This document shows positions 23,539 to 35,413 of a DNA stretch of 64,000 bases, piece after piece. Under the pieces are notes generated by a model. That model saw only the letters and a list, made by a program, of their open reading frames with translations, made no database searches and was not told the origin of the DNA. A program made the position numbers and the translations under genes. The stretch's first letter is position 1. The number at the start of each line of letters is the position of its first letter. Source of the DNA: Dactylorhiza incarnata (taxonomy: Eukaryota > Streptophyta > Magnoliopsida > Asparagales > Orchidaceae); NCBI GenBank assembly GCA_033032865.1, contig JAWHQI010000013.1, positions 1,860,001 to 1,924,000 of the forward strand, written 5' to 3'.

Positions 23539-24348
23539 TTAAGGCTTTTTGTCCTGAGAAGGTGGCTTGAATATGATTTTCCTGTTGGGGTCTTCTGATT
23601 TCTTTTTGCTGATAAACAAATCTTGAGCACCAATGATTTTCTGTTCTTTGACATGAGGGATAAATGCTTCTGGGTGCATATCAATATATTCCTCAGTATT
23701 GAATGCTTTAACTATTTTGTATTTTTCAAGTTCTTTTCTTCTGTATTCTGACATGGTTGAGAAACTTGAGAAGTCTTTGCCTTCTGCTTTAGCCTTTTTA
23801 ATCTGTGCATATGCAATTGTTTCTCTCAGTCTTGCCATCTGACAGATTTTCTCTTCTTCTGGATTTGGAAAGTAATAAATATCTTCTAAATCATTTTTGT
23901 CTTGAGTGACCTTTTGAGGTACTCTATCTCTGTGAAGAGATCCATCAGAAATGTGAAGTTTGTATTCTGAAGATATTTGAGAAGAAGAAAAGGTTTGACT
24001 TTCTTGAAAGATAGGAGCTGATTTCTTAGAGGAAGGAGCACTGGCTGATCCAGAGGCTTGAGAACCACTAGAACTACCAGGTCTCCCTGAATGTTGAGAG
24101 CTTGGCTTCTGAGAGGAAGATGATACACCTGATGATCCTATTGCACCAGCTGCTGGAGGAGGAGGAGGAGGATGATTGTGCTTGACTGGTTTGTCAGGGA
24201 TGTAGCCAGTCTTCTTGAATTTCTTCCTCCTATTGTTCTCATTTCTGGAGAGCTTCATCCAGTGAGGAGTTTTCTCATCAAGAGGAACATTATACAAAAT
24301 GTACAGAGGAATGTCATTATTTGGATTTGGGGGCTTGGGAGCAGCCTT
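23539..24348 (-). CDS. C-terminal part of the extra ORF of element D
   Basis: Continues in the same reading frame as the upstream part after a TAA at 24349-24351. An internal ATG opens a 252-aa stretch (24297-23539). Features: a proline run (PPPPPP) near the start, a serine-rich segment, then charged helical sequence (AQIKKAKAEGKD, YRRKELEKYKIVKAFN) and a lysine-rich tail. No known domain. Element H has a corresponding C-terminal part, also just behind a stop. Whether it is translated by readthrough, from its own RNA, or not at all cannot be told from sequence. Confidence 0.6.
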   Translation of the reverse strand, partial: KAAPKPPNPNNDIPLYILYNVPLDEKTPHWMKLSRNENNRRKKFKKTGYIPDKPVKHNHPPPPPPAAGAIGSSGVSSSSQKPSSQHSGRPGSSSGSQASGSASAPSSKKSAPIFQESQTFSSSQISSEYKLHISDGSLHRDRVPQKVTQDKNDLEDIYYFPNPEEEKICQMARLRETIAYAQIKKAKAEGKDFSSFSTMSEYRRKELEKYKIVKAFNTEEYIDMHPEAFIPHVKEQKIIGAQDLFISKKKSEDPNRKIIFKPPSQDKKP

Positions 24349-26321
24349 TTACTTAGCTGTTCTTTTCTTTCTTTTCTTTGAAAGTGTATCATCAGAATCA
24401 CTGTTGTCATCATCATCATCAGAGTCAGAAGATGAGATTGGCTTATTGTATAGATCATCAATTCTCTTGATTGCTTCACGAGCCTTTAATCTTTCTTCTT
24501 CAGCTTTGTCAAACTCTGCATCTGCTTCTCTCCAGATTTCATCAGAGCTTGGCATTGGTTCTTCATTCCATACAGGAATTGGAGGTGAAGAAGTAATTTG
24601 TGGGGCTGTTGTATCATCAAGGAATTCTGCAAGATCATCTTCATATTCTGCAGAATGATCCTTTATTTGAATGTCTTGAACAGTGGATGAAGGAATAGAG
24701 GATATGTAATTTTGTGTGATATCAGAATGAGTTTTCTGAGGAAGGCAAATCAGAGCCTTTGATAGATACTCTATGTATACCTTTGGCGATACCCTTGAAG
24801 TATATGTGACATCAAATTTTGATAATAAGCTATATAGATCACAGGATGGATGAATGCATATATTATTTACTTCTTCTATAACTTGTGTATCTGAATCAAT
24901 TATATCTGTATCAAAAATTGTAACTTCTGTATCTTCTTCTGGAGTTTCTTCTGTTTCTGGAGCTTCTTCATAGGACATCTCCCCCTGCCTAGCTTCAGGA
25001 TAGCCTGAATCTAGGCCCCTAGTAGAAGGGACAGCATTGGAGGAGGGAAGAGAAGCTATCTTAGCAGATAAAGTAGAAAGTGCCTGAAGAACTGGAGCAA
25101 GTTTTGCATCCAGGAGCTGGCTCATTTTAGGAAGGATAAGATCAAAAACTTGATCAGCAATAGAGGAGAGGTTGAGGGATGGATAATCTGGTGGATGGCT
25201 AGTGGATGGTTGCGAAGTGGATGGAGATGATATTGGAGGAATGATATTGCTGATGTTGGTGGTATGTGTGGGAATGTCTAGATGGATTGGACTAGGAGAA
25301 TGAATAGGTGAATGATATTCATTGTGTATTGGAGAGGGAGGTGTGGTAGGTAGTGGTTCTGAAGATAGGGGTGGAGGTGGAGCATCACTGATGTGGGTAG
25401 TTGAGAGTGGAATATCATTGATGGGTGATATTGCAGTTGAAGGAGGGGATGAAGAATGAGAATGTGCAGGAGATTGTTGAGCAGGTGGAGAGAGGATTTG
25501 AGAGGAATGAGGAACTGAGGAAGGATCTTCTAGAAGGGTAGAGGGAGTGACTTGATCAGTCCTTGTGTCCTCAGAAGCTTTCCTTTTTCTGGAGGCCTCA
25601 GCTCCTGTATTCTTCTTGGGAATTACTCTATCCCATTTAGCAAAGAGTGCTGAGGTCAGCCTCTTGCTGGCATTTATTGTTACTTTTGGTGACACCAGAT
25701 GCTCTGGATGCCTTTCCTGCAGAAAAATCCCTAAAATTCTGCCAAAGCTAACATTCTCCTTGGAAAGCTTCTTCTTAATCAAGTTAAACAGAAGTGATCC
25801 CCAGTTCACTTTCTTTTTCTCCATCAAGGACACCATCAACAGAAATTGGTGCCTTTTAACATAGTCATGTCCTATTGTTTTTCCTAACAACACTTTGCCA
25901 ACTATATTTGATAAGAATTTGTATTCCAAAGACAGATTTTTCTTAAGCAGATGATTAGGGTTTCCAGAGGAGTGACCCATTTTGACTAAAACTGCTTCAA
26001 ATTCATCAGAACTAATTTCTATATCGTCATCACCATTCACAAGCCAAAAACTTCAGTTAGAATGGTAGGTGTAAGAGAAACCTGATGTCCTGAGATTGTG
26101 CCCGTCAGACATTCATCTTCCTGCTTAACTATGAAACACCATTCTTTGATTTCAGCTGTGTGAAGCTTTATCCTCAAGCTCATTAACTTCCTCAACTGTT
26201 GCTCTTCAAAGAGTTGAAGGATGTCCTTGAAGATTTGATCAGATGTTGCGAAGGATTCCATATCTATGTCGAACCCAGCATCGAACTTCATGGAATAGAG
26301 CGAGGCTTGAGAAATCGCCAT
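24349..26321 (-). CDS. Extra (envelope-position) ORF of element D, N-terminal and middle part
   Basis: Lies between RNase H and the 3' LTR, where Sireviruses carry an extra ORF of unknown role, sometimes called envelope-like. Likely start is ATG 26321. The first ~95 residues (GFDIDMESF, LRKLMSLRIKLHTAEIKEW) are related to those of element H. Near 26040 the frame shifts by one base and a 563-aa frame follows: a conserved helical block (KFLSNIVGKVLLGKTIGHDYVKR), a long Pro/Ser/Thr-rich stretch, an acidic serine tract and a basic cluster (KKRKKR) just before TAA at 24349. I see no signal peptide or membrane span, so an envelope function is not supported by sequence. Confidence 0.75.
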
Positions 26322-26469
26322 TGAGTCCTGCAAAAGAAGCGAAAGATCAAGTGCAAAAGGGGAAGTGGAGGAATACGATTTTTGTAGGCGCGAACTTAGA
26401 ATGAAGTAAAATAGGTGTTATATAGTCGAGGAAATAGGGAGGAGAATTCGAGGAGCGCTGTTCGGTAAA

Positions 26470-26650
26470 ACCTAATTAAATCTGAAGTCGAATCGACTAT
26501 AAAATTTTGTCGGATAGTGTTAAAAAAAATATCTTTTTCGTCGACCGCCGTTCGACAAACGAGATTTTCTTCACTGACTCTGAATATGAAGGTTTTTGTC
26601 GACCATCGTTCGACGAATAAAAATTTGTCATTCTTCGTTCGACAAAAAAA
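26470..26650. repeat. GTCGA-N7-TCGAC inverted repeats between pol and extra ORF of element D
   Basis: Two clear modules, GTCGA ccgccgt TCGAC (about 26551-26567) and GTCGA ccatcgt TCGAC (about 26600-26616), plus partial copies, in a non-coding gap. Confidence 0.8.
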
Positions 26651-26676
26651 TTTGGATAAGATAGAAAATATAATTT

Positions 26677-29600
26677 TCAACAAATTGAGTCTCCATCTAT
26701 CATTCCCAGTTGATTCATAAAGAAGATATGTTTCTTTTCATCCAAGGGTTTGGTGAAAATATCTGCTCTTTGTAAATCAGTGGAGATGAACTGTAGGCAA
26801 ATTTTATTTTTATCCACATTATCTCTGATAAAGTGGTGCCTTATTTCTATGTGTTTAGTCCTACTATGGAGAACTGGATTTTGTGCTATAGATATTGCAC
26901 TAGTATTGTCACAAAATATAATTGATTGATTTAAGTTGATACCATAGTCTAGAAGTTGATTTTGTATCCACAGTATCTGTGAGCAGCAACTGCCTGCAGC
27001 AATGTATTCTGCCTCAGCTGTTGATGTGGACACAGATGTCTGCTTCTTACAAAACCAAGACACAAGCCTATCACCAAGAAACTGACAAATTCCTGATGTG
27101 CTTTTTCTGTCTACTCTGCATCCAGCATAATCTGAGTCTGAGAATCCAGTTAATTCAAAATCAGATGCTGTTGGATACCAGAGACCTAGATTAGGACAGC
27201 CCTTTATTTATTTTAAAATTCTTTTTAATAAAGATAGATGAGATTCTTTAGGGTTAAATTGAAACCTAGCACAAATACAAGTAGCAAACATTATATCAGG
27301 CCTACTTGCTGTCAAATAGAGTAATGAGCCAACAATTGCTCTAAACACCTTCTGATCAACAAGTTTCCCTGATTCATCAGCATTAATGACAGTATTAGAA
27401 GCCATGGGTGTTTTCATGGGAGAGGAATCAGACATTCCAAACCTTTTTACTAATTCCTTAGCATACTTGGATTGTGAAATGAAAATTCCTGATGAGGTTT
27501 GCTTCACTTGAAGACCAAGAAAGTATGATAATTCACCCATTCTACTCATTTCAAATTTAGATTGCATAAGTTTAGAGAACTTTTTGCATAAATTTGAATT
27601 AGTAGAGCCAAAAATAATATCATCTACATATATTTGAACTAGCAGTGTTTGATTTTTATGTATTCTGAAACATAAGGTTTTGTCTACTAAGCCTCTACAG
27701 AAATTGTTTTCCAATAGAAAATTAGCTAAGGTCTCATACCATGCCTTGGGAGCTTGTTTGAGACCATAGAGAGCTTTATTAAGCTTGAATACATAAGAAG
27801 AGTGAGTTGGAGAGATGAAACCTGGTGGTTGTTCCACATAGACTTCTTCCTTGATATCTCCATTTAGGAATGCACTTTTTACATCCATTTGATATACCTT
27901 AAATTGTTTGTATGCAACAAATGCTAAAAATATTCTGATAGCTTCAAGTCTTGCCACAGGTGCAAATGTTTGATCATAGTCTATGCCTTCTTCCTGTGAA
28001 TATCCTTGAGCTACTAGCCTTGCTTTATTTCTCACAATATTTCCTTGATCATCAAGTTTGTTCCTGAAGACACACTTGGTGCCAATGACTGGATGGCCTC
28101 TTGGTCTTGGAACCAAATCCCAAACATTGTTTCTTTCAAACTGGTTGAGTTCCTCTTGCATTGCAAGAATCCAATTTGGATCTTGTTCTGCATCTTTTAT
28201 GGTTTGAGGTTCAACTTGTGATAGAAAGCAAGTATGCATCTGATTTTGGTGTAGTTGATGTCTTGTCTGAACACCTGCTGAAATATCACCAATGACTTGT
28301 GAAATTGGGTGATCTCTAACTGTGATGTGATCAATAGTTGGAGTTAATTCTGCAGTGGTATTTATTTGGGGATTTTGTTCAGTAATTGTATCCTGTGGAG
28401 GATGTTCTGCTGTTGCTTGATTCTGATAATCAACAAGATCTGGATGATCTTCTTCTTCACTATCTTCAAGGTTTTGAGCTAATGGTTGCATTGAATCTCC
28501 TGACTGTAGATTTAGTTCATTAAGCTCTTCACATAGAGCTGGTACCTGGAAAGCATTCTTGGTAGAAGAGTTCTTCTCCTTGTAAGACATGTTAGTTTCA
28601 TCAAAGGAAACATGCATGGATTCTTCTATCTTAAGAGTGGATTTGTTAAATACCCTATATGCTTTGCTAACTATTGAATATCCTAAGAAAATTCCTTCTT
28701 CAGATTTTGGTTCAAATTTTCTAAGATATTTCATATCATTGTTATGAACAAAACATTTACAACCAAAAGTTCTGAAATAGTCAATTTTAGGTTTCTTCCC
28801 TTTAAGTAATTCATAAGGAGTTTTACCCTTAAGTTTGTGTATCAAACTTCTATTCAGAACATAGTTTGTTGTGCTAACAACTTCTGCCCAAAAGTATAGT
28901 GGAAAATTAGCATCTGCAAGCAATGTTCTTGCTGATTCAATTAGGGTCCTATTTTTCCTTTCAACTACCCCATTCTGTTGAGGAGTTCTAGGAGCTGAGA
29001 AGCAATGCCTGATACCTTCCTTCTCAAAGAATTCTTGCATAAGAAGAGACTCAAACTCAGTGCCATGATCACTTCTGATCAATGCAACTACAGTAGAGTA
29101 TTCAATCTGTATGCTCTTAAGAAAGTCTATAAGAACTTTAAAGTTATCTGACTTTTCTCTCAAAAAGAATACCCAAGTGAATCTAGAGAAGTCATCTATA
29201 ATAACTAGAGTGTAAGACTTCCCTCCTAAACTCTTTATTGCTATAGGTCCAAAAAGGTCCATATGTAGCAAAAATAAGATTCTAGGTGAATCACTTTTAG
29301 ATAAGGATTTAAAACTGTTTTTGGTTTGCTTACCTAGCTGGCATGCCCTACATAAACCTTCTTTCTTATATGATCCTGATGGTAGACCTCTAACAAGATT
29401 ATCTTTAGATAGTTTGGCAATTGTTCTAAGATTTTCATGCCCTAATCTTTTATGTCATAGTTCACTGGGTTTGCTTAGCTCATTAAACAGGCAAATTTCT
29501 GATTTAGAGGAATTGAAATTTACTAAATATATATTACCCTGTCTAATACCTGATAAAACAATGACATTATCAGATGACTTGATAATGCATTCTGATTTAT

Positions 29601-29889
29601 TAAAGGTTACCTGATAACCTTCATCACATAACTGACTTATGCTGATGAGGTTGTGCTTCAGACCCTTCACATAGGTGACTTCCTTGAATGTTACTGCTCC
29701 AACCTTGATTTGACCAAGGCCTTTGGTTTGACCATGGTTGGAGTCTCCAAAGATCACTTTGGGTCCAAGTTGTGCCTTGTAATTTTTCAGATTGGCCTTG
29801 TTTCCTGTCATGTGCTTTGAGCAGCCACTGTCCAAGTACCATTTTTGATTTAATCTTGGATGGTCGTGTACCTGCAAAGACAAAAACAT
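26677..29889 (-). pseudogene. pol: pol of element D (PR-INT-RT-RNase H), two in-frame stops
   Basis: Protease WYLDSGCSKHMTG at about 29835. The integrase zinc-binding region is interrupted by TGA at 29455-29457, where related copies have Trp of the W-H-R segment. Integrase core: [44 protein letters not shown]. Reverse transcriptase: [41 protein letters not shown], catalytic YVDDI. After ILK a TAA at 27208-27210 interrupts the frame; RNase H then continues in the same frame (FSDSDYAGC, STAEAEYIAAG, HIEIRHHFIRDN, DIFTKPLDE) to 26677. Apart from these two stops the frame is whole. Confidence 0.93.
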
Positions 29890-29892
29890 AAA

Positions 29893-31937
29893 CTAGTTGT
29901 TTTTGACCCAGACTACCTTGGGTCCTTTTGTGTTACCACAAAATTCAGAAATAAATGACATTTCAGGCTGGTCCTTATAGCCTTGTGGATGATATCTCCT
30001 TGGAGGTATTATCCATTCAGTGAAAGGATTTTTAGTTTGTTTGGAATTAAGATTTCTAGTATTTCCTGTATAGTATCTGTTCGACAAATTTGGATAAATT
30101 GGTCGACTATTGTTCATCTGATGACTATACTGAAAATCTGTTTTCAGACTTCGTCGAGCTCCGTTCGACAAATTTGAATCTTTTTGTCGATCTCCGTTTG
30201 ACGAATTCTTTTGAATTCTATTATCCTTAACAGACTTGCTTGAAATATCTTTATCTCTTTTTGCAGCTTCTTTGCTTTTAGCAGAAATAAATTTTATAGG
30301 TGAGGAGAGGATATTTCTCTTAATCAGAGATGACTCACTTGATGAGGCACCCAAGCCCAGTTTGCTATTATTAAGTCTAGCATTGACTGTGCTTGTGATG
30401 TCCATCAGTTTGATACTTCTCCCATTTAGGGATTCTTCAAATTTCTTGGCCTCAGAAAGTTTATTCTCAATGAGAACAATGTGTTCTCTGGAGGCAGCCA
30501 GATCTTTCTTAAGATTTGCATTTTCTTCATTCATCTTTTTCATTTCAGCTAACTTACATCTGAGTGAGATTATTTCTTTCTCAGAGTTGAGTAAGTCTGA
30601 GCAAAGGACTTTGAATTCATCCTTGAATTCATCTGAAGTAAAATCAACATCAGACATTACCTGATCTGCATCATTTTCTTCTTCTGATTCTAAATTTTCT
30701 TCATCAGATTTGTTGGCTGAGGCATTGATTGCCATAATGCAGAAGTTCTTTTCTTCTTCATCATTACTGGAGCCTGATGAAGATTCTGATTGTGACTCAC
30801 TGTCTGAGTCATAAATTGCCAGTAGACATTGGTTGTTCTCTTTTATTTCTTCTTCATCAGAAGAGCCAGATGAAGATTCTGATTCAGATTCGGTTTCACT
30901 CCAGGATGTTGCTACAAATCCTCTTCCCTTCTTTTTGTGAGAGTGGGAGGAAGATTTGCTAGAACCTTTCCTTTCTTCCTTTTCTCTTTTTCTCTCCTTT
31001 CTGTCCTTTTTGTTTTGATTCTCTGGACATTCAGGAGCAATATGTCCTGGCTTCCTGCAACCAAAACATATAATTTTATTAGAGTGATTTTTGTCATACC
31101 TTGGCTTGTCATAGCTTCTGGATGACTTCTTCTTGAAATCTTTCTTAGCCATATTATAGAATCTTTTGGCTATGAAGCTCATCAACTCCTCTTTGGTTGG
31201 AGTTGGTCCTTCTTCTTCTGCAGCCTTGAAGGCTATGCTTCTCTCCTTCTTGAGTGCTGGGGATGAAGTGGATTCTTCAGCTTCCCTACTTTTGACGAGC
31301 TGCTCATAAGATTTGAGCTTGCCCAACAAGGCTTCAGTGGTGATCTCATTTAGGCTTCTAGCTTCTTTGATTGGCCAGACTCTGGAGTCCCATGTGCTGG
31401 GAAAGCACATAGAATTTTGTCATTGATCTCTGTGAGTGAGATCACTTTGTCCAGAGACTTCAGCTCATTTATTATGAGGCTGAGCCTATTGTACATATCA
31501 GCAACATTTTCTGATTCTCTCTTCTTGAAGTTCTCATATTGAGAGATCAGGTGAGATCTTCTATCTTTCCTTTCATCTACTGAGCCTGCCACCATGTTGT
31601 TGAGAGATTCCCAGATTTCTTTTGCTGAGGTGCACTCAACTACTTTCTGAAATATGTCATCTGACATAGTTAGGGCTAGAATGTTCATGGCCTTTGCATC
31701 TGTATTTCTCTGCTTCTTCTGAGCCTCAGTCCACTCAGGAGGTGGAACAACAGTGTTGTCTTTTGTTGCAGTAGTACTAGTTGTTGCTATAGGTGCTGGA
31801 GGTCCTGTAAGAATAACATTGAAAATCGCCTCATCAATAGAGTTCATATAAAGCCTAATCCTTGCTTTCCATAGTGCAAACTTACTGAGATTGCACATAG
31901 GAGGTCTTGTGCTAGAATATTCCTTGTTTTGTTCCAT
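29893..31937 (-). pseudogene. gag: gag of element D, one frameshift
   Basis: Starts MEQNKEYSSTRPPMCNL at 31937. Capsid part to about 31405 (WKARIRLYMNSID, SAKEIWESLNN, YENFKKRE), where loss of one base shifts the frame; the remainder is read from 31410 to 29893. It contains the zinc knuckle CFGCRKPGHIAPEC (about 31040-31080), acidic serine-rich tracts, a coiled-coil-like stretch (KEIISLRCKLAEMKKMNEENANLKKDL), and a tail with repeated LSNG-RR type peptides encoded by GTCGA-N7-TCGAC modules (30070-30205). The gag protein would package genomic RNA. A gag of this length with an extended tail is typical of Sireviruses. Confidence 0.9.
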
Positions 31938-32040
31938 GAGTTTTGAATGATATAATATTCTTAGATAAAGAAGCTCCTAGACAAATTAAGATCTGGTTGA
32001 TCTTTGTGATTCAGATGTTAGTCTGTAAAGAATCAACCTC

Positions 32041-32052
32041 CCTCTGATACCA
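32041..32052 (-). promoter_or_regulatory. Primer-binding site of element D
   Basis: Minus-strand TGGTATCAGAGG, two bases (AT) inside the LTR end. Confidence 0.9.
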
Positions 32053-32054
32053 AT

Positions 32055-33438
32055 TGAAAGTGGAGGATAGATCTTAAGTTACTCTAGAGGTGGGGGGGGG
32101 GGGGGGGGGTGAATAGAGTATTAAAACTTTCCTTAGTTTTTATAGCGGAATTAAAATAGTATTATATATAAGTGTAAGTAGTGTGAGAATTATATAAACA
32201 AAAAAATTAGTAAATGAAATCACAAAACAAACAGCACAAACACAGAAAATGACCAAACACAGAAGACACAAGGAGCTATAGTAGTTCCCCAATAAATCTG
32301 GGTACGTCTACTCTTCTACCACCTTTGGTAGGAATCCACTAGGAGGTTGTTGATAAGGTGCCCTCTCACCAGGTGAGCTATTGATAAGGTGCTCTAACCA
32401 AACTGCAGGTTTTTGCTAAGGTGACCTGTCACCGAGATTAACTTTTGAAGGGAGTTATAACCCTGTACAAGAGAGGTAAGAAAGAGTTTATAGTGTTCTT
32501 CTCTGTCAAGATGCTGAGAGAAGACTCTAGTGGATGTTGTTGTAAAGCTCCCCCTGTCAGATTGAAGTATTTGACAGAAGATGAAGAAGGTTTCTCTTGA
32601 AAACTAAGATCTCCTGTAGCAGATTGACCTGGAAGAACAGGTTCTTCAGATTGCTTGTTGCTCTTTTAGAAGATCTGACTTTGTAGCAGATTCTGAGTGA
32701 ATGCTCTTGAGGATGATGTTCTCAGAAGTATTGTGCTGCTTGTAGAAGAAGATCGATCATATATCTTTTTTTTTTAGATATATATATATATATCCTTTGC
32801 ATTCTGTAATAGAATGACGTTTGAATTCAAACGATTTTGGCAGGTCCTTTTTATTATTATTTTTTTGACCGTGAAAAGATTCCTTTTCATTAAATGTCAA
32901 CGGCTATTGCTGCCTTGGAAAAAGGAAAGAAGGGAATATATTAACTGAGTTTAATATCCTTCCTTATCTGTCAGAATACGTCCAAGGATATTAAATAGAT
33001 CCGTTATATTCGTCGTTTTGCTATTAGGATAAATAGAATATAGTTGATAACAAATCTGGGCTTCAATAAATGATCTGTCGAACGCTGGCTATAATCTGTC
33101 GAGCGCTGTCCAGAAGATGTTGAATGCTGGCTGGAAAACTGTCGAGCGCTGTCCAGAAGATGTTGAACGCTGGCTATAATCTGTCGAGCGCTGTCTAGAA
33201 GATTTTGAACGCTGGCTAAAAACTGTCGAGCGCTGTCAACAAAAACTATCGAACGCTGGGAGCCATCTGACGAGCACTGCTAGCCATTTGTTGAGCGCTG
33301 GGAACCTTAAATTTAATCTTGAGTTCTAGCTAATTTATCAGCCTAAAGACTTGACCCTTAAACTATACAATGGGGTCAACTGATCCTAATCAGTACATAG
33401 TGATCCTAGCCCAAAACAGTAAAAGGGTTGCTCCAACA
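32055..33438 (-). repeat. 5' LTR of element D
   Basis: Near-identical to 21976-23355. Differences include single substitutions and a changed G run (GGTG then 18 G, 32089-32109, against 14 G in the other copy). The 21-base array is at 33077-33303. Confidence 0.95.
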
Positions 33439-33443
33439 AGAAG

Positions 33444-35408
33444 GATTCACCCAACCATAGCAGCTAACATATAATAAAACAGGGCCAATTAAGAGTGCCG
33501 AGGAGTTAGCAAATAGAACCACCATAATATTGACCATTTCTAGCTACTTGTAATCGAAGCGCGTAGAATTATTTGCAAGTAATGAAACCCAACAAGAGTG
33601 AAGCAAAGCAGCCCCTAACATAAGGAAACAACCCCCAAATTAACAAGCATAAGAAACAGCCCCCAAATACCCAATTATCTAATGCAACAGCAATAAGGCA
33701 GCCCTCAAATTTGACAACACTCAAAGAGCATCCCCCCTTAACAAACATACAACAGCAGTCCAGTCCCCCATTAGATCAAAAGGAAACAAAAGCAGCCCCT
33801 CATAATAAAAATACAGCAGCAGCCCTCAACAAAATGCACAGGAAGCAAGAGCAGCCCCAAATCATCAAGGAGCAGCCCCCCAATTCAAGAGCAAGGAGGC
33901 AGCCCAAAAATCAGAGTATAAACATCAGCCCCCATATAATCAAAACTTAAGAAGCAACCCCATATAACCAACAAGGAATTATACATACAGCAGCCCCAAT
34001 TTAAAAGATCGGAAATTATGCTACCCAAGGCCAAGGTAGCATACCCCAAGCAGCAGCCCCTAATTAACCCAACAAGGATGGCCCCAATCAAAGACAGCAG
34101 CAGCCCAAACAAATACAGCAGCAGCCCAAACAAGACTGCAGCAGCCTAACCATGGACAGCAGCAGCCCAAGCTGAAGACATCAGCCCCAACCAAGAAACA
34201 ACAGCAGCCCAAAAGAAAGAAAGCAAAAAGGGCAGCCCCAACTGAAATCAAACAAGCACAACCCCATGAAAAGACAGCAGGATACAATACTGCAGCCCCA
34301 ATCAGATGTCTTAACAGCACCCCCAAATCAAGGTATTATAGAAGCAGGTTTAATAATAGAAGCCCCCTCCAATTAGACATGAAAATAAGGCAGCCCCAAC
34401 TATGCAATTATAAGAGAATCAGCTCCAAACAAATATTATAACAGCAGCAGCAGGCTGGCAAAACAGCAAAAGCAGGCCAACAAAACAACAGCAATAAAAG
34501 AGCAAAACAACAACAGCAACAAGCACAACTACAATAGCAGCAGGGCAGAGCTACAGCAGCAAGTACAAAGCCACAGCAGCAAGGCAAAGCTACAGCAGTA
34601 AGCACAAAGCCACAACAGCCCTAAATAATTCCGAACCAAAGGGGAACGAGGTTTTCCAACACGAAATGAAAAAAAATCATACCCAAACATCAGAAGTAAG
34701 AAGGATTTCCAGCCATAAGTGGTAACCAAGCATCAGAAGTAAGAAAGGAAGAGTGGAAGAAGAAGAAGTTTTCTTGCCTGAACCGAGATCCAAGGCCGCA
34801 ATACCACCCAGACCGAGGAAAGCCCGACAAGAGATCTCCGATCCTCTACTCCGACGAAGAAACCATGCGTTGGTGACCCCCAAAACGCCACCTCCGACGA
34901 TCCCGACGAACCCTAGCTCGCTCGGCAGACAGAGTTTTCGAGGGAGGGGAGGAAGAGTATCATGCTGAAGGGGGAGAAGAATGGCTAATATATGTATATA
35001 TATAATTATTAAACTTTTATATATATTATATATAAAAGTCTAATTTTTATATATATTCACATATAAAAATTTATACATAAAAATCTTATATGCATATACT
35101 CATATACGTAACAGTGAGCATATAAATACGCCTACATGCACCTCCCTATATGACAACGTGATTGCACAAATTTATTTATACAAGATCCAATATACACGAA
35201 TATATTTGTATCTATATATATATCTATACAAGTACCCGCATATATGCCCTTTTTTTTCTAAAAACGAAACACCGGTTGATGACGACGCTCCCGAGACGGT
35301 AACGGCCTTTCGCCACGATGCCCTGAATCAATATTTTGCTTTAGAATAATTATTATTAATTCCATATGTTTTATTGAAATTATTATAAGAAAAACCTGGG
35401 GAGTTACA
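33444..35408 (-). repeat. 5' LTR of the gypsy element, segment 3 of 3
   Basis: Matches about 8990-10961 of the intact LTR, including the AGCAGCCCC-rich zone and TATA-rich tract. Ends GGGGAGTTACA, one base different from the other LTR (GGGGCGTTACA). Confidence 0.93.
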
Positions 35409-35413
35409 GTTAT

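Larger units (their letters stand above)
21976..33438 (-). mobile_element. Sirevirus-like Ty1/copia element D, full length
   Basis: Two near-identical LTRs (1380 and 1384 bp) bound a minus-strand internal region in the order gag, PR, INT, RT, RNase H, extra ORF. The flanking 5-bp duplication AGAAG is exact (21971-21975 and 33439-33443). The extra ORF downstream of pol, long gag with CCHC knuckle and PPT-like motifs inside the extra ORF are Sirevirus traits. LTR differences spotted by eye are few, so the insertion is recent. The coding region nevertheless carries a gag frameshift and in-frame stops at 29455 and 27208. Confidence 0.95.
7652..35408 (-). mobile_element. Ty3/gypsy chromovirus on the minus strand, carrying two nested insertions
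   Basis: Terminal repeats run TGTCACAACCCG...GGGCGTTACA on the + strand (element sense TGTAACGCCCC...GGGTTGTGACA). They are 3310 bp at 7652-10961 and about 3320 bp at the right once two insertions are removed. A 5-bp duplication GTTAT is exact at 7647-7651 and 35409-35413. The primer site, purine tract, integrase-after-RT order and C-terminal chromodomain identify a chromovirus; the long LTRs suggest the Tekay/Del group. The internal region is only 3364 bp (10962-14325): gag is not recognisable and most of RT/RNase H is deleted, so it could move only with help from another element. Confidence 0.95.

Noticed and set aside
23539..26321. Envelope glycoprotein in element D
   Set aside because: Position fits, but no signal peptide, membrane span or cysteine pattern is visible. 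Recorded as an extra ORF of unknown role.
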